Below, piece by piece: positions 12,001-25,281 of a DNA stretch of 64,000 nucleotides. The notes under the pieces are model-generated. The model was given only the letters and a program-made list of their open reading frames with translations. It searched no databases and was not told the DNA's origin. Positions within the stretch are counted from its first letter, which is position 1. Every line of letters starts with the position of its first letter. The translations under genes and the position numbers were made by a program. Source of the stretch: Apium graveolens. Taxonomy: Eukaryota; Streptophyta; Magnoliopsida; Apiales; Apiaceae. The stretch spans positions 1 to 64,000 of the forward strand of contig NW_027417196.1 of assembly GCF_009905375.1 (NCBI RefSeq). Direction: 5' to 3'.

Positions 12001-12444
12001 AGAACGGAAAGATGTGCAATTCGAAACTGGAGACAAAGTCTTGTTAAATATATCTCCTTGAAAAGGTTTAACTCGTTTCGAAAAGAAAGGAAAGCTAGTC
12101 CAAGGTATATTGGACCATTTGAAGTATTGCGACAAGTTGGGAAAGTGGCATATGAATTGGCGCTGCCGCCGCAAATGCAACATCTGCACAATGTGTTTCA
12201 TGTATCTCTCCTGAAGAAGTATAATGCTGATGCGAGCCATGTGATCGAGTTGGAACCAGTGGAAATCCAACCAGATTTGTCCTATGTCGAACAACCAGTG
12301 CGAATTTTGGATCGAAAAGAAAGGACGCTTAGAAATAAAGTTGTACCTCCAGTTAGAGTGTTGTGGAGAAATCCATTAGTCGAAGAATCGACTTGGGAAT
12401 TAGAAAGCGAAATGAAAGAAAAGTATCCCCATCTATTTGCTTAG
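9070..12444 (+). pseudogene. pol: E1 pol (protease-RT-RNase H-integrase-chromodomain), broken
   Basis: Protease shows [10 protein letters not shown] near 9119. RT has the palm motif FIDD near 10125, RNase H has SDAS near 10568, and integrase has its HHCC zinc site (about 11196-11320) and core domain. A chromodomain-like tail around [10 protein letters not shown] ends at LFA. In-frame stops lie at 9757 (TGA), 10510 (TAG), 11389 (TGA), 11623 (TGA) and 12059 (TGA). Frameshifts lie near 11790 and 12095. Compared with T2, most stops replace Arg CGA or Trp TGG codons, which fits C-to-T change at methylated cytosines. The encoded enzymes would have copied and integrated the element; this copy cannot. 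Confidence 0.92.
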
Positions 12445-12471
12445 ATTAGATTCTGGGGACAGAATCCTTTT

Positions 12472-12484
12472 AAGGAGGGTAGAT
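12472..12484 (+). other. E1 polypurine tract
   Basis: AAGGAGGGTAGAT directly precedes the 3' LTR start TGTGACG and is the expected primer site for plus-strand synthesis. Confidence 0.75.
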
Positions 12485-15400
12485 TGTGACGACTGAGAAT
12501 TTTGCGACGTAATTAAGTGAATAAAGTATGTGTTATGTGATGTGATTATAATTATGTGACTAAGTGATGATTATTTGTCTTATCTGTATACTAGAGTTTA
12601 GGAGCGTGGATAAAAAAATACGTTCCAATTTAAAGAGTCAGCTTAAAAGATAAGTTGTGGTGTCGGGCCGTCAGGTAGAACGGAACCCGCCCTAATATGG
12701 AGTTAAAGAATATAAAATACGAATTATGTGTGATTGAATGAAATGAATGAGTAAATAAAGTATTTCGTCCTAAGTGACGTGTTGATTGGTAAAGACGTTG
12801 AGAAGCGTAATCGAAACGCTGAGCGTCGGGCCGTCAGGCTGAACGTGACCCGGTACGCGTAAAAGAGGATAAAGATTAAAGAGGGATAGATTCTATGATC
12901 AGACATGAGTCGTTATGTGACTGTATATGTGTGATTGCTTGACTGAGTGCATGACTATGTGTTATGTGTCATTTTTTTAAATTTTAAAGGAATTACGTGA
13001 TTTAAATAAAGGTTTAATTAACCTTCGCGCATTTTTATAAAATCATTCGAGTAAGATAAAAACATGGGATTTTTTTTGTTATCTTCGTAATGGTCCTAGA
13101 GACTTTTTAAAAAATGATGAGTGAATTTGATAGTTGATCTTTGCATTTTAAATTGATTTTATGTGAAAAATGTATTTATTAAAGCAAGTTTGTGATATTC
13201 ATATAAAATCAACCGTTCGCTCAAATTCTTATTATGAGTAATGGATAAAACCTAATTTCGAGACCTACGTGTTAAAATTGTCATTTTCGATAATTCTCGA
13301 CGTTTCGAGAGAGATATATTTTATATTTGAATTTTGTTGCATTCGAGTAAAGAGAGAAAGAATGTGTGAGCCAAAAAGGAATTAATAGATTACCATTTTA
13401 TCCTTGCTTTGGTGGAGTATAAAATCACCCCTCCCTCCCCCATTTTCTTTTTCTTTCCCGAGCACTCACTCTTTCCTCTCTTCTCTTTTCTTTCCTCTCT
13501 CTCTCGAACACTCTCTCTCACTCTCTCTCGGCTCTCTCATCTCTCACCTCTCTCACTTGCATGCAACCATCAAAACATACTCAAACACAAAGATATTGCT
13601 ACCTTTAGTTGTTACTTTCGGTATACACTTCGATTCATATTTGCATGTAAGTAATTATAAAATTTTTGTTGGTTAATCACTATGGTAGTGTTCAAGAAAA
13701 ACCATTTCTTGATGCATAACCATGAGAGTGAATTCAAGCATGTTTGGAGGTCATAAACTCGAGAAGAGACCCGTTTTGGGCTCTCTCAAGTTCGGCCACC
13801 ACCGGCCATGATCCAAAGGAGAGCCGGTGGATTTTCCATGGTGTGATCATTTGATTTTAACTTTGCATGTTATGATTTCTTGAAGATTTGAAAAAGGGTT
13901 TTGTTTCTTTGATGAAAATCGAGTGTGTGCTTGATAAAATGATTCCATTGATTGTGTTAGGAAGTAAATGAATGTTTGCAAATGATTGTTGCTTAGAAAA
14001 TAAAAAATTAAGGTTTGTATGTGGATTTTTGCTTCGGCTTTTTTGCTAATTAAGAAGAGGAATTTGATTTTTGTAAGATAATCTTGGTAAATACTAAGTT
14101 TATATGGCATAAAAGTGATTGCATGTTAGTTTTAAAGAAGATCAAGATATGCATGTCATTGATTTGTCCTTGAGATGTAAATTTGAGTTTTTGCCGAATG
14201 GGAATTTAGTTAAAAAAGGGTTAATTTGATGAATAAGTGGATGCATGTTGTGATTTAGGTGAAATTCGATTGTGTTAAGGAATTTAGTTGGTTTACTTGA
14301 TGAAAATGAAGTGTTTGATATAATGATGAGTTGAAATTGAATTGCATGCAAGCATGTATGTATGATTTGGTTTGAATTATTGTTGATAAAATGAGATATT
14401 AGTTTAATTGTTGGATTATGCTATGATTAAGGATGCATGGTGTAATTTTGAGAAATTTGATTGTATATATATATATAATTATGGTTCGAATTTTTATGAT
14501 TAAAAGAAAGGGGAATGCTTCTTTAATGGTTTTTGAATGAGTTATGTGGTTATATGATTTAAAGTACGTATTTGATTGATTTTGTGTGATAAGGCCAAAT
14601 AGGCCATAGGGATTAAGAGCCAAAAACTTGATTTTGATGATCACAAGGATGATTGAAAGTGTATAAATGAATATCTATGAATTTGTTTGCTTAATTGTAG
14701 TATGTGGTTCGAATTAAGGAACAAAGGAAAAAGGGAACTAAGTTGAATGATTTTAAAAGATATAAGTGATAGTTATGGACGTAAATGTTTGGTTATGAAT
14801 AAATCTTGTACTCGTATGAGTTATATTAGTGTGATTTGAGAAATAGCCAAGGTTAAGCGAGTACGCTTTGATCGTTAAGTATATAAGGGTATAAAATCTA
14901 CGAGAAAGGGATATGCTATATGCTATGTGCTATGTGCTTATATGTATAAGCTATATTCGTATACTCGAGTCAAAGATATAATCGAGTTATCGTATAGAGT
15001 GATCGTTCCGGGAACGAGAGTTGAGAATCTGATTAAGATTTTGGTTTTATTGTAGATTCGGAGTGTGAGGGCATTCAGGCTAGGAAAGGAAAGGATTTAC
15101 TAGGTGGCAGTAGTTCAACCTTTAGGAAAGCAAATTCAGGCAAGTAACTCTGATTACTTGTGTAAATGGTTATAAAGAGAATGTTGTTCATACCATGTAG
15201 AGTATTGAACTGTTTAAGTATGAAACCCTCATTTTATGAAACCCTGATATTGATTTGATTTACCCTTGTTCTTGATAACCTGTTATTGATAAGCCTATTG
15301 ATTTCACCCTTTGATAATCTATCTTTTCTGTTCAAGTTACCTATTAAGCCATGAATTATATTGAACCTTTTAATTATCTTTGTTAACCCTGTTCAATGAT

Positions 15401-16664
15401 ATCCTATTTCTCTTGATCACCCTATTGATCCCTAAATCAATGATGATCCTTCTAATTTAGTGCTTTGTTATCCTTGATACAGAATTCTTATGAATTGTTC
15501 CTTGTGTATCTTTGAATCACTCCCTGAACTTTGTTTCCTTAAAATCTGAATTAAGAATGAGTTTCGACTTGAAAAAGTCCGAATGATTTCAAATGCTTGG
15601 TAATGATAAAATGAATTTTTGAGAACCTACTTGTTTTTCCAACTCAAGGTTTTCCAAATAAATTCCTGATGGATTGGATTGGGACGTAAGAGGCTAGTGG
15701 GACTAGTCCAGTCATGGTAAGAGGCTAGCAGGGCTAGTCCAACAAGGCTGAAATTATGTCGAATGGTACCTTAAAGACCGGAATGGAGGTCGATACGGGC
15801 TGATCACCCGTATATAATAAAATGGAAATATAAAGTTATCCAATCAAGGGTTCTAATTGATTATTTAAAAGGGAACTGAAACTTTTGTTCAGTAAATTGA
15901 TTTTGAAAATGAAAATGGTTTATACTGCCTTGAAAAGAGTTGATTATGTTATTGTGGAGCTTAAAGCTCGAGAACCCTGATTCTTGAAATTGTTGATCAT
16001 ATGATTGATTCTATATCTTGAAATATTGTTGCCTTCCTCTATCAAAAGATCTATTTTGATCCTACAATGATTTGTGATGAATGTCGGCTTTCGTCCTGCT
16101 TTGAGCCTTGTTCCTTGAAAGCCCCATACTATTCTTCAGAAACCTTTCCTTAACCCAAAAAGATGGAAATCTGCCACCTAGATTAAATAAAGTAGAATGC
16201 CCTAGTTTGTTAAAGCATATTGTGATTTGATATTGTAGAACTGCTATATAGTTACTTGTTGAGTTTTATATTCATTTGTTTTGTCTTAATCTAACCATGG
16301 CAGTTAAGCAAGAAGATGGCCAGGCTTAGGCGCACTGCTCGTAAGAGTGTACCTGGTGGTTCCTACCGTGTTGAGGGCTTCCGGTTGCCAGAGCAGGTAG
16401 TGGTAATCATGAGTGAGCTCGCGCCTAGAAAGATGTGTATAAAGATACAATGGATTATCTGTCGGTTCCCAGCCGGAATCGATGTTGGTTATCTAATCAT
16501 ATTTTGGGTTTGTAAGTTATATTTTATGATTGGTAGTTGTGATCTTGTCTCATACTTTATCCTGTTGATCCTGTTAGTAGTTTATTGGGGTTTATGCATA
16601 TTTAATTATTAGATTATAGGTGTGTGAGTCCTCATTTCCTAACCCCGAGATTGAGGGCGTCACA
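12485..16664 (+). repeat. E1 3' LTR
   Basis: This 4180 bp LTR is collinear with the 5' LTR and ends GGCGTCACA followed by the TAACA duplication. Differences are scattered substitutions and small indels; they are denser in the first 500 bp, including a short deletion near 12655. It carries the same TATA box (13418) and H3-like ORF (16316). Confidence 0.93.
16316..16612 (+). CDS. 3' LTR copy of the H3-tail-like exon
   Basis: The 3' LTR copy keeps MARLRRTARKSVPGG and the whole 27-codon exon up to RLPEQ (16316-16396). The two base differences from the 5' copy inside the exon are both synonymous. Past the GT at 16397 several differences change residues. In this position there is no exon 2 to join, so the copy is probably silent; unspliced it would read 98 residues to 16612. 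LTR copies diverge neutrally after insertion, so two silent differences alone prove little. Confidence 0.5.
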   Translation: MARLRRTARKSVPGGSYRVEGFRLPEQVVVIMSELAPRKMCIKIQWIICRFPAGIDVGYLIIFWVCKLYFMIGSCDLVSYFILLILLVVYWGLCIFNY

Positions 16665-16669
16665 TAACA
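16665..16669. repeat. Target-site duplication of E1, right copy (TAACA)
   Basis: Second copy of the five bases found at 2466-2470. It marks where the T4 LTR resumes. Confidence 0.9.
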
Positions 16670-18982
16670 CCTAAGTTGAATAGCCAAAAGATAGGTCTCA
16701 ATATTTTTAAAATTTCAATCGGGTCAAAAAGGGTATTTATCGATAAATAGTTAACTCAAAACGATTCGCAAAAAAACTTTTTTGTCATACAAAATAATTT
16801 AGGTTTCAAAGGTATTTTATTGGAAGCAGAATATTTTTCTGAGTCTAAAGGCATTCGTTTCGTATTAAACGGACGAACGGTCCATTTATAATGAATTAAA
16901 TAAGAATAATTTAATTAATAATAATATTAATTGAATTTTAAATACCTTTATATAATATTTAAAAGTTCAAAATTATTTTTAAATCATTATTTGGGTTAAT
17001 TATAAATAATTACATTTTATTTAACTATTTATAGAATTAATTAATTAATTAATTAATTAATTAAATCCATAAATAATTAACTAAAATAAATTACAAATAA
17101 TTAAATCAAATTTAGATTTTCAAAAATAATAAAAGAAAATAATTTTATGTATTTAAAATAATTTAGTTAATTATTTAAGGGGAAATCAGATCAAAAGCGG
17201 GTCAGACTAAAAGTAAAACGGGTTGGACCAGGTCAAGGAAACGGGTCGTCGGAAAACAAGAACATAGACTGGAATCTGGAAATTCAAAAAACCGGCCACC
17301 AGAGTTCCGTTTCCCGGCCAAGCTCCGATCACTATGAAAACGTCGTGGTTCAACTTCATTGTTGAGCCAAAATCATTCCATATGACTCCTGTAACCCAGA
17401 AGCATCAACAACAATAACAAGCACGAAGGGAATCACCATCTCCGGTGAAATTCGAGGTACGCCGGCGAGAACTCCAACCAAAACACGATCGGGGCAAAAA
17501 CAGCATCAAACTCGACGAATCATATCTTAAATTAAATCTTGAATTACATATAATCTAATCCCAGAATCAAAATCAACAAACAATCAACAATAAACTCAGA
17601 AAATCGATTCAAAATTTAAGCAACTTTTATAAACTCGATTAACCAATTCTAGGAATCGTTTGGCACAAGTAAATATATGAATCAATTGTAAATTTCATCA
17701 GGAAGCTTAATCAAACATCAAAATCAAGCAATAAACCCAGAATCAAAAACCCCCAATTCGAACATAAACCCTAAAATTACGAATTGAAAAATTACATATC
17801 GTTTGATGATTCTGATGATGGATTATGAAAGAACAGATCGAGGGCTTCGTTTTGGTTACTAGAAGATCAAAATCTGAAGCCGGCATCACCTTCAAATTTG
17901 AGTTTGATTCTCAAGAATACCAAGAACAATTTTCCAGAGAATTTCCAGATTTTTGTTTATTTTTCTGATTTTTATATAATAAAATAATAATTATATAAAT
18001 AATAAGTGGTATTTATAGTTATAAAAATAATATCCCAAACTTTATTTAGGTCCTAATTATATCATTTATTAAAAATAATTAGCCCTATTTAATAATTAAC
18101 GAGTAATAATTTTTAATTCAATAAATACAAAAATTATGTCAAAATTTCCAAACATTACGAATAATCCAACGATGCAAAAATATTGAGTACTTGATATTCC
18201 CACAATTTTATAAAAATAAAAGTACCATTTTTGTGGGCTTATATGCCCTGGTAGGGGCCCAGAAAAGTTATTTTTCACGAAACATAACACTCCCTAAATT
18301 AACTGGATATTATAACTTTTAATATAAATTCATTTAACACGTAATAAAATACCTGTTGGATTGTATCGGATCGAAAAATAGATTACTTAGTCGCTAAGTA
18401 ACTGCAAAAACGATCCAATTTGATACATATTTTGGATAATTATCAAAATCGGGCTTCTTATAAAACACTTTATACGAAAATAATGTAATAATATTATGTC
18501 TTTCAAGAATACGGGTTTTATTGATCAATAAAATGATTATTGTATCGAAAATTTTACGCTGGGACACGTACAGGTCAAACCGTACTCCGAATTGAAAAAG
18601 TCAAAACACGGAAACTGTCCGGAATAATCACATTAGTTTAGAAAGGAGTTTTCTGAAGAGTTTTGGATTGTAAAAACGCAAAAACGGTTGAGTTTGGATT
18701 ATTCCCGGCTTTATAAAATAGTTTCACAATTATATATAAAATAATTATTAGATCTATAAATCCTTATAAAATCATATAAGAATCCAAAAATTGTAAGAAA
18801 AATACCATATTTATCTACACTTTATTCTGGACACATTAAAATTAAAATACTTACACTTTATCAAATATAAACATCCAAATATCAATATCAATTATCAGAT
18901 AATTCACCAAAAATTCACATAATAATCACATAATAATTATTTATTGATAAAAATAATTACACGATATATTCCGGATATTACA
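16670..18982 (-). mobile_element. T4: inner part of its 3' LTR
   Basis: This continues the LTR interrupted at 2470. It contains an (AATT)n run near 17037-17062 and a GC-richer patch around 17210-17480 with CCGGCGAG and TCCGGTGAAAT, paralleling the GC-rich patch of the T2 LTR. A telobox-like AAACCCTAAA lies near 17766. The end, CCGGATATTACA, followed by a pyrimidine tract and GTCCTCAGAATC, matches the arrangement of the T2 LTR end at 42322. Confidence 0.7.
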
Positions 18983-18996
18983 TTCTTCCCCCTTAA
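18983..18996 (-). other. T4 polypurine tract (reverse strand)
   Basis: TTCTTCCCCCTTAA on the plus strand reads as a purine tract on the minus strand, directly beside the T4 LTR end, as in T2. Confidence 0.6.
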
Positions 18997-21900
18997 AAGG
19001 ACTATGTCCTCAGAATCATCCTAAGGAATAGATAATGACCCATTCCAAGTATTTCACTTCAATTTCTAAGGTTGACCTCTCAACCTTACAATTCTTTCAT
19101 AAACTTTAATTCACAACATCAATTATTACTCAACGATCTTTTACTGATATCATATTCTATCAATGGATAATACAACCTACCCAAGTCTCTATTTTATGCA
19201 TAATGGAGCTCAATCACTTTTCCTAGTTATACACATACAAACATCTTATGAATTCGTTATACATGTGGCGATAAAGCCAACTCATTAACAATTTTTTTCT
19301 ACTTATCTTACTGTCTCAAAGGACTAACTTAATTTATACTAATTAATTCTAGTAATTCGTGCTCATGAATGCTTCCCCCTTTCACTGGTTGTTTTACTTC
19401 ATTTTCCACGTCTCTCTTTGTTCAACTAGCTTAACTTGTAGTCGTTTCCAATCGTATTCGAAGCACGTTAATTGTTCCCTTACTCTTTTCATTCATCTTC
19501 GATTGTTATATATATATTGAGACCATGGGGTATTCGGTCTCTAAATGTCCTCGAAATTAACTCCAGAATTAAGAATTAAAGAGAGAGAATTTCGACAGGA
19601 TATGATTGACATACGAATTTGTCGGCGTCCCATATTGCCCTTTTGAGTTACAATCGAATATATTCGTCGAGCGAAAATTATTTACTATTTAGAAGAAATA
19701 TACTAATCTGGAGATATTATCCGTATATTATGAACCCATAGTTCTAGGAATTCCCGATATAAAATGTATTACAAAGCTCTTCTCTAACGTTTCGCCACTT
19801 ATAACGTTCATTCTCGTCTTCACGCCATACTATCAGAAAGTCTCCTTTCACATCTATATTTTGTATCGTATTCTCGGAGTAGCTTGAATTGTTCGAGTTA
19901 TCAATGCTTAGCCAAAATCCTATCTCTTAATCCTATCTTACCTCGTGCTCATCTATACATGGATGGTATATCTTATTCCGGTTCAGCACGGTTTACAGTG
20001 TTTCCCATATTTCTGCCAACCTATTAAAATAAATAATATTATCGATCAATTAAAACCCATACATGAATCTGATAATGTACCACAATCTCCTTGGAGCAAC
20101 ATCGAACTTATTCCTCAGGTAAAGTATTCATTAATAAAAGAATGATTAGGTTTAGTTAACCTCTCCTTAATAATTCATAAAACGCTTGCTTCATCTCTGA
20201 TTTTCAAGTGATTTTACTATATCGTTCCTTAACATTTACTTACATGTCCTTCCATCTCCAGTTATTGGCGTTTCCCTCCGTCCTTTACTTTAGTTCTGGC
20301 ACCCTGACGTTCATAACTTACTTATATCCTGGACAATTTTATAAAATTTCTTTATCATCCTTTTAATTCCACTTTCTTTCCTAATTAAGTTCCCTATTCT
20401 CATGACTATTGTCTCTTCTTAACATAGGTGATGTCTTCTTCCTAATAGTACTGATTTGTTCATCATTAGATAATTCATTTATGTGGCTAACACTTGAATA
20501 AAAGCTTTTAATTCATAATTATTCAAACTCTTTTACTTTTTAGAATAATACTATCAAATTCCACCAATAGTTACTTCCTTAGACTTACTTAGATAATCAC
20601 TAATCACACCATTTTTATTTTTAATTAACTCCCACTATTTCCTATCTCATATTTAGCTTCCTCGAATTGGAGATATGTCTCTGATTATTGGGATCTGTGT
20701 AAGTTATGTATATTCTTTCCTACATAATAAATACTTCATCTTCCGTAGTTCACATGCTGACATTGCCATCCTCTGTCACACACATCAGATATTTGTATTT
20801 GCGAGTTTTCTATTATTTCAAAGTAACTTCCATTACCTCGTCATTCTATATGGATATACATTCACGTCCTTCATGGAGCACCATTATAGATGATAAAATC
20901 TCTCTGCTCTATCTTGAATCTTCAGTTCTTGAAAATGTTCTTCTTGTTTACTGCAAAGGGAATATTTATCTAGATAAGGCCTCACATGTTTGCAGTAACA
21001 CCGCACTAATTCCACTAAACTTCCGATTTTTACTAATGTCTTTACTTCCTCCAAATTCCTAATTATTTTGATTTCGGATCTGAAAGTCATGTCGAAATTT
21101 GACTTAACCTAATTGGAATCGATTTCCATTTAACTAACCATTATTTAATAAAGTTAATCAATTAACTCTTTTAATTGATCAATTAAACCAAGTGATGACT
21201 AGCTAAATGAAATCAAAGACCAATTATATAAAGTCAATTTGGTCATAACAACCTTCTTCAGAAATCGAGATCACAATCATTTGGAGTAATAACAAGAATA
21301 TTATTAACACACGGAAGTATACCTTCCATCTTTACAAATAGGGTATTTTCTGAAAATTTGGGCAGCATCCCCCCTATATTATAGACTACCAGTCGGACTC
21401 AAACCGACACCAAAAATCAACCAAAAATCAACTATCATATCATTCCACCATCATCCTTCAAATCTCATCATTTCATCATACTTCAGAAGATATCATACCG
21501 ATAACCACATATACTATTAACTGACATAGTATACATCTTTTAATCGAACTAAAGTCATAAACAACAATTAATTATTATAGACTTACCTTTCCTCACTTCT
21601 TTCAGAAAATCATAGAATATCACTGATGAATATAAAATTATTCTACTATTTCTCACAAATTTTATTCCAAAAATTCTTCTAGTTTATTGCTCAATTCAAG
21701 CTTTCTTATTAACAATTCATATTACTTATATCCTTTCATAAACCCGTTTACAGCATAACTTTTAGTCGTATTCTCTACCATTGATACTTATATAAATACT
21801 TTTAAGAAATTATACGACACTTTTCAACTAATGGAGCCATCCCTATTTGTGGTACAATATACTTATTCTCATTGATTAACTTGTTTAATTACTGATAATT

Positions 21901-22614
21901 AACACGGGATCTCAACCAATCCCATTATAACCTGTGAGAATTTATTTGGTTTTAAAGTGTCACTTCCTAAAATTTCGCAATTAGATCACCATTTCCATTT
22001 ATGTTTTTCTGTATGGAACCCTCTTCACTGGCTCAGTTATAAGCGTTAATTTTTTCCCATATCTAACTTACTTAAGTTGGGAAGCCTAACAGTTCATTGA
22101 AGTAGACGCTCGGGATTTATACGTATGCAAAATATCTTCGATTCTCAAAATACTATGACAGGTATTCCTCCATGGTTGGGGCATGCTTCGCCTTCTCAGC
22201 GTATTAATCACTCATACGGTTCACTCGTGGAAATTCCTTCATTTTCTTCTGCTTTCCAGTCAAAGGCTTTGATAAATAATTCATTTCACGGCAAAATTTT
22301 AGACTTAAAATATATCATGAATAACATATATATGCTCTTAACGTGATGTTTCGTAACAACCACGTTGTCTGCATATCGGTTCTTCTTTATGCGTGAATGT
22401 CCACCATTTATCGTCTTGAAATCATATCTATACTCAACATGTAGTTTCTAACTACTACACGAAATTATTTCACTTTCTTTAAAACTTTCAGGGAATAGAC
22501 CTTACATAAGAAGAGTATTTGTGTATATGATTTTGATTGGAAAGTTGTATATAGCACAACAGTGCAACAAAACAAGTGAAAAAATTTATAGGTCAATAAA
22601 TCATAATTGAAAAA
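18997..22614 (-). mobile_element. T4: decayed internal region
   Basis: The first 100 bases (GTCCTCAGAATC, then CATTTCACTT-like and GGTTGA...CTCAACC blocks) parallel the end of the T2 pol region at 42350-42440, so this is the minus-strand interior of T4. Beyond that it is AT-rich and too decayed for me to assign domains. The short ORFs in it (for example 20706-21062 and 22125-22346) show no retroelement motif I recognise and are probably chance. The right boundary with SIRE-a is approximate. Confidence 0.5.
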
Positions 22615-23587
22615 TGTTGGTGAGACTGCGTAGCTGTATAAGCAGTTACGTGATAACTTAAAATGAGAACAACACTAGAACATGACATGTTAATAATACT
22701 ACGACAACACAAGAAATCAGAAGAAATGAAGACAAGGCAAATACAAAGAATCAAAATATTAGAAGAAAGCTTGAAGTCTGTTTACAGGTCACTGAAAGAA
22801 TCTCATTAATATGTTCATGCCTCAGTGAAGAATAAAGGTTAAAGACTTTCAAGGTTTCAGAAATGATGAAGATTCAGTGTATAAGTGTCACATGAAGATT
22901 TCAGTGTATTGACATTGATTGAAGATAGATAGTGTATGAAGCATAAGAATCTGAAGAATTGAAGACATGGTATAGACAGGGGTTAAAGAAGACAACTGCA
23001 GTCTTGAAGTTATACTCGTTGACAGGAGTTCATTTATATGTCCAAGCGTCGGTGAAGAACTGAAGTATTAAAGATTGTAGTAGCAATGAAGACATTGTCT
23101 AAAGTATCAGAAATGATTCCTGTGAAAGTATAGTTGTTTATTAACAGTTAGTGTCTGAAGCGATAAAGTTGTTGCAAGCTTAACAATGTAATCAAGGCTA
23201 TAATATGAAGACCTGAATCGGAGTTAGTTGTCTGTGAACTAGACCAGTTGCACTAGGCGTCGACAGCTCGTGAAAGGAATCTGGGTATTATTTTTAGAAG
23301 AATTTTTAAGTTGAGGAACGTACTTGGATTGAACGTTTATCTGTTAAAGTACGAGAAGAGGTGCGTGGGGTATACAACTAAGCGGCTCGAGGGATTGGCG
23401 AAGACCAAAGTTTAATTGTAAAATTAAATAAATTTATTTAATAGACTTTAATATAATTTATTTAATAAGCTTAAAATGATTTATTTTATAAACTTTAAAT
23501 AAGTTTATTTTATAAATCTAAATTAGTTTATTTATATAAGTTATATTTAAGTTTATTTTATAAATTAATTTAGTTACAATTTAAATT

Positions 23588-23690
23588 TAAAAAGAAAAAA
23601 AAAAGAAAAAGAAAGGAAAAAGAAAATACAAAAAGAAAATAAAAAGAAAAAAAAAAGAGAAAAAAGGAAAAACAAAGAGAAAACAAAATA
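23588..23690 (+). repeat. Purine-rich (A/G) tract
   Basis: About 100 bases almost entirely A and G (AAAAAGAAAAAAAAAAGAAA-like), upstream of the SIRE-a TATA box. It may be a low-complexity promoter-proximal tract. Confidence 0.6.
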
Positions 23691-23941
23691 ACAACAAGCA
23701 ACCAAGTTGTTGGTCGCAAGTTGTATAATCAAAGTAAACAAAAAAAGGAAACCAGGTCAGGTTGGTTTCTTTTGTTAGTTACAGGATGTAAAACCAATAA
23801 AACAACCATACTAAGTACCTGTGTTTAATAAGTCGCAGGTTGGTAAATAAAGAAACCAGAAAGCTGGTCGCAGGTTAGATTTAGGAGAAATAAAGTAAGT
23901 GCAATTCCTTAGTCGCAGGTTGGCTAATACTAGTCGCAGGT

Positions 23942-23949
23942 TATAAAAG
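23942..23949 (+). promoter_or_regulatory. Candidate TATA box of SIRE-a LTR
   Basis: TATAAAAG is followed by a CT-rich start region (CTCAGCTCTCTCCTC), as expected for a plant LTR promoter. Confidence 0.5.
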
Positions 23950-24462
23950 AATATTCCCCGATCTCAGCTCTCTCCTCAACCACACATTATTGATAAAAAA
24001 ATCTACACAAGTAGCAGATCAGATTCAGTAATTAGATTTGTTCTGTTCATCTTCTCTCCCAAAGAGCTGGTGAAAATAGAAGCAAAGATTTTCAGAGGAG
24101 TTCAAGCACTTTGATTATTCGTTTAACTTCTCACCGGACTTACGTTATAATGCACGGTTTAACTCTTGTATATTTAAAGGGGCATTATAATTATTACCCA
24201 AAAATTAAATCTTTATACAAACAAAAACTAGAACATTGTATAGGATTCAATTTGTTGATCTTTGTAGAAGTTAGGAACTTTATTATTCTTATATTGTAGC
24301 CGCTTAATTTATTTACAGGAGTGTAGCAACACTCCTAGAAGATTTATATATGAATATATATTTCCCCGAATATCTTGTGTTCCTTGTTTTATATTCCCAA
24401 ACATTATTCCTCTCAAGAATACGGAACCACTAACCGAGCACTAAATTTTATATCCGCAAAAG

Positions 24463-24479
24463 ATTCGAAAGAATTTTTT
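24463..24479. repeat. Retroposon target duplication, left copy
   Basis: ATTCGAAAGAATTTTTT is repeated exactly at 25282-25298. A 17 bp duplication is typical of LINE-mediated retroposition. Confidence 0.88.
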
Positions 24480-25281
24480 TTTTTTTTTTTTGACAAATGC
24501 AGAAAATTTTCATTAAATTGAATATAATCCAGTCGGGACAAACCCCCAACTGTCGATACAACCAGGTGATAAAACAAATATCATACTAAAATCAATTAGA
24601 TGATTTGTTTTCTGATCGTTTAACACATAGAATTTAAAAATTCTTGAAGCTAAAAACGAAATCAAAGACATCCCAAGCGATCCAAATTGCATCGGCATCT
24701 CTGAAAATAGCAACATCGCAATTGACCATATCACGTAAAAATTATGGTTAGCCCAATGTTCAGAAACAACAATCGCATAAAATGAGATTGGAGAAGCGGC
24801 ACCCCAACTATCTACATGCCGGACACCAGCTATAGACATGCCGAAGGCACCCCAGCTATCTACATGCCGGATACCAGCTATAGACATGCCGAAAGTGTAA
24901 AGCCATAAAAGATGAACAATCTTTGGTTGTGAAAGGTGAGCTCTTGCAATAATCACCACCATCCCAGATTCGATACAGGTTTTGCAGATCACCAAAAATA
25001 TCAGCAACTTCGTCCTCAACAGATCTAATACCAGATTAACCCAAGCATGACTAAGCAAAAACATAACAAACACTCCAAAATGAGAGACAAACACACACTC
25101 CAAAAGGAGAGACACACAAATACCCAAAAAAAATTGGGTTTTATTAAAAAGAGATCAACGAAAATAAAAGAAAATGAAGGGATTGGGGCTTTCCACCGGA
25201 GAAAACCAGTGGTAGCCCCTCGATTTACTTGAAAATGGACAAACCCTAGGAGAGGGGAGAGAGGAGGGAGGCGGCGGCTAT
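24480..25281 (-). mobile_element. Poly(A) retroposon (SINE-like, truncated LINE or retrocopy)
   Basis: This 802 bp insertion ends in a T run on the plus strand (poly(A) on the minus strand) and is flanked by a 17 bp duplication. On the minus strand it begins with a CT-rich, GC-richer leader (GCCGCCGCCTCCCTCCTC) and ends ...CTGCATTTGTC before the A tail. I see no reverse transcriptase motif. A reading frame without ATG start runs along most of it (25127 down to 24513, 204 codons) and contains two copies of a 16-residue repeat, FGMSIAG(I/V)RHVDSWGA. It could be a non-autonomous LINE derivative or a processed transcript copy; I do not recognise the parent. Confidence 0.75.
24798..24893 (-). repeat. 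Two 48 bp tandem repeats inside the retroposon
   Basis: Copies at 24798-24845 and 24846-24893 differ at two positions. The unit is a multiple of three, so it stays in frame in the long minus-strand reading frame. Confidence 0.9.

Larger units (their letters stand above)
2471..16664 (+). mobile_element. E1: complete but defective Ty3/gypsy chromovirus (Tekay/Del type)
   Basis: This 14.2 kb element has two 4.18 kb LTRs (TG...CA), a primer site complementary to initiator tRNA-Met, gag, protease, RT, RNase H, integrase with a C-terminal chromodomain, a polypurine tract and a 5 bp target duplication. Domain order and the chromodomain at the end of integrase place it among chromoviruses, and the very long LTRs and sequence style fit the Tekay/Del clade. 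It sits inside the LTR of T4. The coding region has several stops and frameshifts, so it cannot make its own machinery now. The LTRs differ from each other by roughly 2 percent by eye, which implies a moderate age. Confidence 0.93.

Noticed and set aside
20675..21090. Overlapping short ORFs on both strands near 20.7-21.1 kb as possible host genes
   Set aside because: No domain, no promoter or intron pattern, and the region is the decayed interior of T4.
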